From an uncultured Bacilli bacterium (lineage in GTDB: Bacteria; Bacillota_I; Bacilli_A; RF39; UBA660): a DNA stretch of 12,712 nucleotides. The DNA lies in the NCBI GenBank assembly GCA_934130485.1, contig CAKOYE010000032.1, positions 1 to 12,712 of the forward strand, given 5' to 3'. Shown piece after piece: positions 1-5,620 of this stretch. The notes below the pieces were generated by a model. That model searched no databases, had not been told where the DNA came from, and worked only from the letters and a program-made list of their open reading frames with translations. Each line of letters starts with the position of its first letter. Position 1 is the stretch's first letter. The translations under genes and the position numbers were made by a program.

Positions 1-2
1 AT

Positions 3-527
3 GAAGTATCTGATTTAGAAGATAATAAAGAATCTATCAATAAACAAATTACTAAACTTAATAAAGATAAAGATGATATAAACGATGAAATTGATAAAAA
101 GAAAAAACTTAATAATAAAATTATTATTAAATCTAAAAATCAATTATTAGACGAAAATAAAAAATTAAAAGAAGAAAATGAACATTTAAAGAGTATCAAT
201 TATCAAACTGAAAATAGATACAATGATTTAAAAGAAAGAACAGATTATCTTATTTATCATTTAAATAAAATAATCAAAAAACTTCCAGAATTTATACAAA
301 ATCTAATTGATAGATTATTTAATTATAATAATATTAACCTTAATTTTTTTAAACAACAATATGATCCTGAAGTTATAAGAAAGAGAGAAAAATCATTTAA
401 AAAATTTAATCTATTTAATAAAAAAGAAATTGAAAAAGTAACTAAACATATTAATGATGAAATGGATGAGTATGCTGAAGAATTTTATGAAACAACAAAA
501 TCAAAAGATGATGAACTAGAAAGATAA
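3..527 (+). CDS. 3' end of a coiled-coil protein, possibly a MobV/Pre-type relaxase tail (partial)
   Basis: An open frame enters from the left edge and stops at TAA 525-527, giving 174 C-terminal residues. The first 75 or so residues are strongly charged, rich in Lys, Asn, Glu and Asp, and have the heptad look of a coiled coil. A more compact region follows with a motif reading KKLPEFIQNLIDRLF, and then a Lys/Glu-rich tail. No catalytic motif is present, so function cannot be read directly. MobV (Pre/Mob) plasmid-recombination relaxases of Firmicutes have an N-terminal catalytic domain and a long coiled-coil C-terminus of this kind, which is the best guess and would fit a mobile-element setting. 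A structural coiled-coil protein or a phage protein is also possible. The next gene starts 27 bases downstream on the same strand, so the two may be co-transcribed. The frame is certain; the family is not. Confidence 0.6.
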   Translation, partial: EVSDLEDNKESINKQITKLNKDKDDINDEIDKKKKLNNKIIIKSKNQLLDENKKLKEENEHLKSINYQTENRYNDLKERTDYLIYHLNKIIKKLPEFIQNLIDRLFNYNNINLNFFKQQYDPEVIRKREKSFKKFNLFNKKEIEKVTKHINDEMDEYAEEFYETTKSKDDELER

Positions 528-554
528 TTAAAATAAAGAAAGTTGGTGATAAAT

Positions 555-1370
555 ATGCTTACTATAAATTGGAAGCAAGTATATGAATTTAATTTAAATG
601 ATAATAAACAATGGATTTTGATTCTTTATGATATATCACAAAATCATTATGTTGGAGTACCTGTTTATAATGAAGAAAAAGAAAATAGTATTCATTTAAA
701 ATCTATTAATAAATATGCGGTATTAGATGAAATAACTGATTACAATCGTTCTAATATTAAAAGGTGCGTTTATATTAAAGGTAAACCTATTAAAATAACT
801 AATAAGGAATTTGATGATATTTTATTAAAATCTAAAAGTAGTTTCTTAAACTATGTTAAAGATAATACCAATAATGATCCGGATGGCATATCATATAATA
901 AATGGTGTAAAGATAAATTAGAATTAATAAATAAAAATGGTGATGATACTACTAATTTAAAAGTTGGAGCTATATATTGGGTAGATTTAGGGTATAATAT
1001 TGGTAGCGAATTAAGAAAATTAAGACCAGCAATATTATGGAGAAGTGCATCAAATAAAAAAATGTGGACTGCTATACCACTTACTTCAAAACATAAAGAT
1101 GATAATTATTATTTTCACTATGATTTATTAGATGAAAAATTAGGAACTGCTAGATTAGAAAACTTAATTAATATTAGTTCTAATAGAATTAGAGAACCAT
1201 ATTATATAAATAATAAAATAGCAACTATTACTAAAATAGATAATGATGCTATATTAAAAATAATAAAGAAGTATTATGCTTTTGAAGAAATAAAAGAAAC
1301 AAATGGAACTATTAAAAAACATAATACTATTTATAAATCTAAAGAAAATCGTGAAAAAGTGTTGACTTAG
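555..1370 (+). CDS. MazF/PemK-like toxin-family protein with an extended N-terminal half
   Basis: A 271-residue product. ATG 555 is chosen over TTG 543 because GGTGAT (545-550) pairs with the 16S rRNA tail at correct spacing from 555, and the TTG would lie inside that site. The C-terminal half (about residues 136-245) has the MazF/PemK layout: GAIYWVDLG at 138-146, then RKLRPAIL (154-161), a strand ending IPLTSK (175-180), and LENLINISSNRI, matching the family's dimer and RNA-binding region. MazF proteins are ribosome-independent mRNA endonucleases, usually about 110 residues and paired with a small antitoxin. No antitoxin gene lies next to this one. The N-terminal half (about 5-95) follows the same order of elements (VYEFNL, then VGVPVYNE, then IKRCVYIKGKPIKI) without the catalytic-looking residues, so it may be a degenerate second copy of the fold. 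Whether the protein is an active toxin or a mobile-element accessory protein cannot be told. The MazF-family call is confident; activity is not. Confidence 0.75.
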   Translation: MLTINWKQVYEFNLNDNKQWILILYDISQNHYVGVPVYNEEKENSIHLKSINKYAVLDEITDYNRSNIKRCVYIKGKPIKITNKEFDDILLKSKSSFLNYVKDNTNNDPDGISYNKWCKDKLELINKNGDDTTNLKVGAIYWVDLGYNIGSELRKLRPAILWRSASNKKMWTAIPLTSKHKDDNYYFHYDLLDEKLGTARLENLINISSNRIREPYYINNKIATITKIDNDAILKIIKKYYAFEEIKETNGTIKKHNTIYKSKENREKVLT

Positions 1371-1389
1371 AGAGTTAAAATGGTATAAT
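1362..1389 (+). promoter_or_regulatory. Sigma-A promoter inside the 3' end of the MazF-like gene
   Basis: TTGACT (1362-1367) and TATAAT (1384-1389) are separated by 16 bases, with a TGG extension directly before the -10 box. The -35 box is the last two sense codons of the MazF-like gene. The expected start of transcription is about 1396. There is no plus-strand gene downstream before the terminator at 1443-1469, so the promoter most likely drives a short RNA. Confidence 0.65.
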
Positions 1390-1395
1390 TAAAGT

Positions 1396-1474
1396 ACTTT
1401 AGATTGTTGCAGGTGTATTTATACACTTGGTAGAAGTTTTTCAAAAGGAAGAGTTTATCTCTTCCTTTTGCTTT
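1396..1474 (+). ncRNA. Candidate small RNA of about 80 nt, unrecognised
   Basis: The predicted transcript runs from the strong promoter at 1362-1389 to the terminator hairpin at 1443-1469. It contains an 8-bp stem, CAGGTGTA (1410-1417) with TACACTTG (1422-1429), closed over the loop TTTA with one G-U pair. A short single-stranded stretch and the terminator stem follow. There is no credible reading frame. No match to a known RNA family is recalled. It could be an sRNA, an RNA antitoxin or a copy-control RNA of a mobile element. The terminator portion is complementary to the 3' end of any read-through transcript of the opposing gene. Confidence 0.45.
1443..1469. terminator. Bidirectional intrinsic terminator
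   Basis: A perfect 11-bp stem, AAAAGGAAGAG (1443-1453) with CTCTTCCTTTT (1459-1469), has the loop TTTAT. The T-run lies at the distal end of the stem on both strands. It ends the candidate small RNA on the plus strand and the 266-residue gene on the minus strand, whose stop codon is only 8 bases away. Confidence 0.75.
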
Positions 1475-1476
1475 AA

Positions 1477-2277
1477 TTAATCAAATAAATTACATATAAA
1501 TTCAGCACTTTTTTTAAGACTTTTACTTCTTTCTTCTTCAAGTGTTTTTCTTTGATTTTCAGATAATCTAACATTACCTTGAATATAATCATATTGTAAA
1601 CTATTAATTTGTATTGATTGACTAGGATAAACTTCTCCTTCAGAGAAACCATCTCTATATAATGAATGTTTTGACATTTTGAAAGTTAGGTATGTTGATA
1701 AGTCATTAGCTTTTGCAAGTTTTTCATTTAAATCATTAATGTTATAAATAGTAGGTGTAATTAAGCGAACTATATCACTTTTTAGAACATTACCATTTTC
1801 ATCTAATACAATATCTAACTCAGTTAACAACTCTTGTATTGGTTGAATTTCTTTATTGCCAATTTTTTCAATAAGACTTAATAATATATTAACTTTATTT
1901 CTTACAATGGCTGTATATCTATTAAAGTACTCTAATGTATAAGGCTCGAAACAATATCTTGCTACACTTAAATCATCTACAAACTCTTGTGAAGAATTTT
2001 CAATATCTTGTTTTGTCCATTCAGCAATATTTCTGCTTCTTTTAGGACTTGGACTTTCAATTCTCTTTTTTAATTCAGGATCTTCTTCAATAAATTTTTG
2101 TTCAAGATATTTTTCAATTTTTTCCCTTGTAACAACAATTTGATTATCATTAACATCTTTCTTTATTTCGTTAATTGATTTTCCTAGTATATTTTCTAGA
2201 ATATTAATTATAATTTTCGAATCATAATATTTATTTTCGCTTTCACTAAAATAAGTTTCAAAGTTTATATTTGCCAT
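1477..2277 (-). CDS. Conserved-looking hypothetical protein, function unknown
   Basis: A 266-residue product that I do not recognise. The start is ATG at 2277, read on the minus strand, because GGAGGG (2288-2283) lies 5 bases ahead of it. A longer frame back to 2319 would place the ribosome-binding site inside the gene. The protein looks soluble: no signal peptide and no membrane segment. It is rich in Glu, Asn and Lys and mostly helical in appearance, with a run of ordered motifs in the second half (RYCFEPYTLEYFNRYTAIVR, then LITPTIYNINDLNEKLAK, then TFKMSKHSLYRDGFSEGE). It stands back to back with the DUF4297 nuclease gene, sharing a 132-bp intergenic region. This makes it a possible accessory or control gene of that cassette, but it lacks an obvious helix-turn-helix. 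An unrelated mobile-element cargo gene is equally possible. The coding call is firm; the function is open. Confidence 0.8.
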   Translation of the reverse strand: MANINFETYFSESENKYYDSKIIINILENILGKSINEIKKDVNDNQIVVTREKIEKYLEQKFIEEDPELKKRIESPSPKRSRNIAEWTKQDIENSSQEFVDDLSVARYCFEPYTLEYFNRYTAIVRNKVNILLSLIEKIGNKEIQPIQELLTELDIVLDENGNVLKSDIVRLITPTIYNINDLNEKLAKANDLSTYLTFKMSKHSLYRDGFSEGEVYPSQSIQINSLQYDYIQGNVRLSENQRKTLEEERSKSLKKSAEFICNLFD

Positions 2278-2301
2278 AATAACCCTCCAATTTCTGATAA
2301 T

Positions 2302-2310
2302 ATTATAGCA
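2302..2310 (-). promoter_or_regulatory. Extended -10 promoter for the minus-strand 266-residue gene
   Basis: Read on the minus strand, this is TGC followed by TATAAT, a TGn-extended -10 box. No good -35 box is seen 16-18 bases upstream. Transcription should start near 2295, giving a short leader carrying the GGAGGG site. Confidence 0.5.
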
Positions 2311-2367
2311 TAATTCCAATTATTATAAAATAATAAGTAGTATTATATAATAAAAAAATTCAATTTA

Positions 2368-2376
2368 TGGTATAAT
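2368..2376 (+). promoter_or_regulatory. Extended -10 promoter for the nuclease/ATPase cassette
   Basis: TGG followed by TATAAT (2371-2376) forms an extended -10 box. The expected start is about 2383, giving a leader of roughly 27 nt with GGGGGA (2398-2403) ahead of ATG 2410. The -35 region is weak. It is divergent from the promoter at 2302-2310, so the two transcripts share one short control region. Confidence 0.5.
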
Positions 2377-2409
2377 AATCTAAATTATCTTTTATATGGG
2401 GGAATAATA

Positions 2410-3465
2410 ATGGAGTTAAAGGAGATATATAGTAATCTTCCATATGACTTAGCAGGATCACGTACAAAAAATAGATTTGATTTTGAAGTTTTATATGGAA
2501 TAGAGCAATTAATTAATAATTATAACAAAATAGATAATTATTATGTTGTTTTTGACTATGTATGCGATATTGAATTACATTTTGATAATAAACTAAAGTT
2601 TTATCAAGTAAAAACTTCCGATACTGGAAAATCAAATAAGGTTAGTTTTTTAACAAATAAAAAAAGTGATAAATCTCAGTCAATAATAGGAAGAATTTAT
2701 AGTATATCAGGAAAAACAGAAGAAGAGAAAGAAAATATTTCGGTATTGCTTGTGTCGAATGCGCCTTTGGTTAACAATCAATATGCAACAAAACCTAATG
2801 AAATTATACTATTAGATGAAATTGATTTAGATGTTAAGAAAAAAATTATAGAACATTTACAAAAAGAAACTAATCAAGAAACAATTAACTTAAAAAACAT
2901 TTATTATTTATATAGAAATGTTGGTGTTCAAGATTTCGAAAATAGTATAATAGGTAAATTAAGCAAGTTTTATGAAGAAGAAAAGAAAAGTTCTATCAAT
3001 AAGCCTACTGTTTTATTAGACTCGATTAAAGCAATAGCTATTAATAAAGCAAAATACGAAAAAGAATGTAGCTTTGAAGATTTATATCAAAATAAAGCAA
3101 TAAGTAAAAAAGAGTTTACTGACATGGTTAATTATCATTACTCGCAACATAGTGATTTTCATAAAAAATGCGAGGAACAAATTACTAGTTTAACAAATGA
3201 TAATTTTTCCCTTCAAATAAAATGTCTAAAAGCGTTAACAGAAATAATATCTGGTAAGGATAAGAAAAAAAATGAATTTATAGACATAATTTGTGATACA
3301 ATTAAAAAGGATATAGAATTAGGATATGCTAATAGTTTGAAAGAATATGCAATAAATTTTAAAAATAACCATCAGGATATTAAATTCCCTATATATGATG
3401 ATGAAAGTACAATATTTACTATGGTTATATATTGCGTAGAAAAGATTAAGGAGGAAATGAAATAA
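2410..3465 (+). CDS. lmuA: DUF4297 (Cap4-type) dsDNA nuclease, LmuA-like effector of a Lamassu-type defence system
   Basis: A 351-residue product; ATG 2410 follows a GGGGG site by 7 bases. The N-terminal domain matches DUF4297, a PD-(D/E)xK-type nuclease family. It has a helix SRTKNRFDFEVLYGIEQLI (17-35) with E26, a strand FDYVCDIEL with D53 and E55, and the closing strand FYQVKT with Q66 and K68, the QxK form of the active site. The C-terminal part (about 200-351) is helical and lacks catalytic motifs, as in LmuA proteins. In Lamassu, LmuA is held inactive by an SMC-like partner and cleaves DNA when invading DNA ends or plasmids are sensed. The next gene encodes exactly such an SMC-like ATPase, one base after this stop, so the two form an operon. 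Other DUF4297 settings (CBASS Cap4, ABC three-component systems) are less likely because no sensor for cyclic nucleotides is present. The family is confident; the system name is inferred from the pairing. Confidence 0.78.
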   Translation: MELKEIYSNLPYDLAGSRTKNRFDFEVLYGIEQLINNYNKIDNYYVVFDYVCDIELHFDNKLKFYQVKTSDTGKSNKVSFLTNKKSDKSQSIIGRIYSISGKTEEEKENISVLLVSNAPLVNNQYATKPNEIILLDEIDLDVKKKIIEHLQKETNQETINLKNIYYLYRNVGVQDFENSIIGKLSKFYEEEKKSSINKPTVLLDSIKAIAINKAKYEKECSFEDLYQNKAISKKEFTDMVNYHYSQHSDFHKKCEEQITSLTNDNFSLQIKCLKALTEIISGKDKKKNEFIDIICDTIKKDIELGYANSLKEYAINFKNNHQDIKFPIYDDESTIFTMVIYCVEKIKEEMK

Positions 3466-3466
3466 T

Positions 3467-5154
3467 ATGAAAAAATTAGTTATAAATTAGTTATAAATGG
3501 ATTATATATATACTCTTTAAAAGAAAAAAAAGCATATCATACTGAATTCAAAGATGGCATTAATTTCGTTACCTCATGTAAGGAAAATGGTAATAAACGT
3601 GGTAAATCTGTAATAATGAAAAGTATATATAGTACTTTAGGAGCAGATTGTTCATTTGATCCAAAATGGGATTTTGCAAATAAAACTACAATATTAGATA
3701 TAAATATAAACGATGATAAATATTATTTTATAAGATCAAATAATTATTTCAGAATAGTTGATTCTAATTTTAAAACTATTTTTGAAACGACAAGAGGAAT
3801 AGAATTGTCAGAAAAATTAAGTGAACTATTTGATTTTTATATAGAATTACCAAATAGAGAAAATAGATTGGAATTAACTCCACCAACATATATGTATTTA
3901 TTAAATTATGTAGATCAAACTGGATTAAATTGTACAACGTTTAGTTCATTTAAGGGATTAGCACAGTATAGCAATTATAAAAAATATGCTTTGCTATCTC
4001 ATTTTGGTGTATTTAATGAAGAATATTATGATTTAGATAAAAAATTAAAGGACAGTAATGATGAATTAGAAGCAAACAAAAAGGAAGCTAATGATTTAGA
4101 TAAATTAATACAAAAAATAGAAAAAGAATTGTCTGGCAACAATTATTCTTTAGATATGACATCATTAAATCACGAAATAGAATTAAGTAAAAATGAGTAT
4201 AATGAGATAGTAAAAAATTTAAATGATACGAGAAATAAAATAATTCAATTACAAAATAGTAAAACTGAAGTAGAGCATTTATTAGAAGAATTAAAAAATA
4301 ATATTTCTGACAATAATAAAAACTATAAGAATTATGATAATGAGACATGTCCTTATTGTAAATCTCATATCGATCCATTTGAATTTAGTTATAAATATTA
4401 TGATAAAAATGATGACTATCTTTTTATTAATCAATCATTAATGACAAAACTAGATGATTTAAAACATAATATAAAACTTCAAGAAGAACACTATAAAATG
4501 TTTATTGATCAAATGAATGTTTATGATAAAAAAATAAAGACTATAGATTCAGGAATTGATGATGTCATAAAGCACAAAGGATTTATAGAAATGCAAAATA
4601 AACTTTCTGAAGATTTATATAAATTAAAGCAAAGAGAAATAACGTTAACCCAACAAATTAAAGATATTAAATCCAAAATAAGAAAATATAATCAATTAAA
4701 ACAGGAAATAGATAATGAATATTTTAATATTATGTCTGAAAGTCGTGACACTCTTTCTTTACAAGAAATCAATCCTTCAAACATAAAGAAAATAGATAGT
4801 TCGTTTGATATTACAGGTAGTATGAGACCATTATCTACTATTGCATGGTATTTGTGTTTATTAAAAATAAAGGACAAATTTAATCCAAATGCGATAAAAT
4901 TACCAATAGTTTTTGACAGTCCAAATAATGCAGAATTAGATGATGATAATATAGCAAAAACATTTAAATATATATTAGATAATATTGATAATAATTCACA
5001 AGTAATAATATCTACAATAGAGTTTAAAAAAGAATTATATCAAAACTATAAAATTAATAATGTTATTGAATTAACTAATGAACCATATAAATTATTAAAT
5101 GATGAAGATTATGCAAAAACAATAAATCTTTATAAAAAAATTATGAACTTATAA
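3467..5154 (+). CDS. lmuB: SMC/Rad50-like ATPase with zinc hook (LmuB-like), out of frame through an 11-bp tandem duplication near the start
   Basis: From ATG 3467 the frame stops after seven codons (TAG 3488-3490). Removing one copy of the 11-bp repeat at 3475-3496 gives a continuous 558-residue frame beginning MKKLVINGLY. No ATG, GTG or TTG lies in the long frame before 3616, and starting there would lose the P-loop. In repaired numbering, the Walker A loop is NGNKRGKS (37-44), with Asn where the first Gly is usual. A long coiled coil spans about 190-410, with a CPYC zinc hook (C291, C294). A signature-like SMRPLS lies near 448, and Walker B is LPIVFD (475-480) followed by SPNN. This is the short Rad50/SMC build of Lamassu LmuB, which senses DNA and controls the LmuA nuclease encoded just upstream. 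The ribosome-binding site is GGAGG (3450-3454), inside the nuclease gene. The gene may be inactive, phase-variable, or rescued by slippage on the A6 run (3470-3475). Confidence 0.72.
3473..3498 (+). repeat. 11-bp tandem duplication in the start region of the ATPase gene
   Basis: The unit ATTAGTTATAA occurs twice without a gap (3475-3485 and 3486-3496). The period-11 match extends two bases on each side, 3473-3498. Eleven is not a multiple of three, so one extra unit shifts the reading frame. One copy gives an open gene and two copies give a closed one. It adjoins an A6 run (3470-3475). Confidence 0.95.
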
Positions 5155-5155
5155 G

Positions 5156-5184
5156 TTGTAATTAATTATCTATAATGTTATAAT
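5156..5184 (+). promoter_or_regulatory. Sigma-A promoter directly after the ATPase gene
   Basis: TTGTAA (5156-5161) and TATAAT (5179-5184) are 17 bases apart; the -35 box starts two bases after the stop codon. A second TATAAT lies at 5171-5176 but lacks a matching -35. The start of transcription is expected near 5191. The only thing downstream on this strand before a terminator is the candidate RNA at 5191-5287. Confidence 0.6.
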
Positions 5185-5190
5185 GCTTAT

Positions 5191-5287
5191 AGGAATTAGT
5201 TGTTTATCAACTTTTACTTTAGGGTTTCAGATAACCTTTGTTATCGCCTCAAATTTGAAAAAAAACCTTATTTTATAAGGCTTTTAT
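5191..5287 (+). ncRNA. Candidate small structured RNA of about 97 nt, unrecognised
   Basis: It is bounded by its own promoter (5156-5184) and an intrinsic terminator (5266-5280). There are two further hairpins. One is AGTTG/CAACT (5198-5202 with 5208-5212, loop TTTAT). The other is GATAAC/GTTATC (5230-5235 with 5240-5245, loop CTTT). A competing pairing, GGTT (5223-5226) with AACC, would exclude the second hairpin, so the RNA could switch. No open frame with a ribosome-binding site is visible. It lies between the ATPase gene and the opposing XRE regulator. It may be a regulatory sRNA, an RNA antitoxin, or an mRNA tail; no known family is recalled. Confidence 0.45.
5258..5285. terminator. Bidirectional intrinsic terminator
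   Basis: The stem is CCTTAT (5266-5271) with ATAAGG (5275-5280) over a 3-base loop. On the minus strand it is followed at once by eight T (complement of A 5258-5265), a good terminator for the XRE gene. On the plus strand it is followed by CTTTTATT, ending the candidate small RNA. Confidence 0.7.
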
Positions 5288-5293
5288 TGTAAT

Positions 5294-5321
5294 AACTAGG
5301 ATTTAAATTTAAATCCTAGTT
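5294..5321. repeat. 28-bp perfect palindrome over the XRE gene stop codon
   Basis: The left arm AACTAGGATTTAAA (5294-5307) is the exact reverse complement of the right arm 5308-5321, with no spacer. It includes the last three codons and stop of the XRE gene. On the plus strand it is followed by TTTATAAT, so it could act as a second plus-strand terminator. It could also protect the 3' end of the minus-strand mRNA or be a protein-binding site. Confidence 0.6.
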
Positions 5322-5551
5322 TTATAATCCTCATATTTTTTCATTAAATCGTAACTTTTTATTTCTAATGCATCACATATTTTAATAATATATATAAGTG
5401 TTGGTGATGATTCTCCTCTTTCAATTTTTCCGTAATATTTTTCATTGATGTTAGCCAATTCGGCAATTTTTTCTTGAGTTAAACCTTTTTCTTTTCTTAA
5501 TTTAGTAATTACTTTTCCAAAAATATTATTAATATTTATAAAATACCGCAT
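5309..5551 (-). CDS. Small XRE-family (HTH_3) DNA-binding regulator
   Basis: An 80-residue product from ATG 5551 (minus strand). An in-frame GTG at 5569 would add six residues. The ATG is preferred because the helix-turn-helix starts soon after it and the GTG sits inside the GGAGGTG ribosome-binding sequence. However, the ATG lies 17 bases from GGAGG, an unusually long gap, so the start is uncertain. The domain is complete: FGKVITKLRKEKGLTQEKIAELANINEKYYGKIERGESSPTL carries the classic Q-(x)3-A...I..IERG.S.P pattern of the Cro/C1 family, followed by a short helix. Nothing lies beyond the HTH, so it is a pure DNA-binding protein, like controller proteins of restriction systems. It is divergent from the DUF262 gene and a near-perfect palindrome covers its start codon, so it probably represses itself and may control the DUF262 gene. 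The family is certain; the targets are inferred. Confidence 0.85.
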   Translation of the reverse strand: MRYFININNIFGKVITKLRKEKGLTQEKIAELANINEKYYGKIERGESSPTLIYIIKICDALEIKSYDLMKKYEDYKTRI

Positions 5552-5562
5552 ATATGCTGTAT
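5543..5562. promoter_or_regulatory. Candidate operator of the XRE regulator
   Basis: Two half-sites, ATACCGCATA (5543-5552) and TATGCTGTAT (5553-5562), are reverse complements except for one position. They cover the ATG of the regulator (5549-5551) and overlap TATAAT at 5560-5565 on the plus strand. A 20-bp dyad at the start of a gene for a Cro/C1-type protein is a typical autoregulatory site. No second copy was seen in the window. Confidence 0.5.
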
Positions 5563-5620
5563 AATTCACCTCCCCATTTATGATAACATATTCAACCAGT
5601 TACTTTGAATGGAGGAAAAT

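Noticed and set aside
543..554. TTG start at 543 for the MazF-like gene
   Set aside because: It lies at the edge of the GGTGAT ribosome-binding site; ATG 555 has proper spacing from that site.
1413..1433. Seven-codon reading frame GTG...TAG in the first candidate RNA, as an attenuation leader peptide
   Set aside because: No ribosome-binding site, and no plus-strand gene follows the terminator that it could control.
4088..4378. Minus-strand open frame opposite the ATPase coiled coil (and similar ones at 4692-4877 and 9906-10121, and plus 10106-10309)
   Set aside because: They lie wholly inside better-supported genes, have low-complexity translations and no ribosome-binding sites.
3616..5154. 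Taking ATG 3616 as the true start of the ATPase
   Set aside because: It would remove the Walker A loop and first strand, which are encoded in frame just upstream with clear family similarity; no ribosome-binding site precedes 3616.
5609..5620. ATG 5609 as start of the DUF262 gene
   Set aside because: The codon overlaps the GGAGG site that serves ATG 5621.
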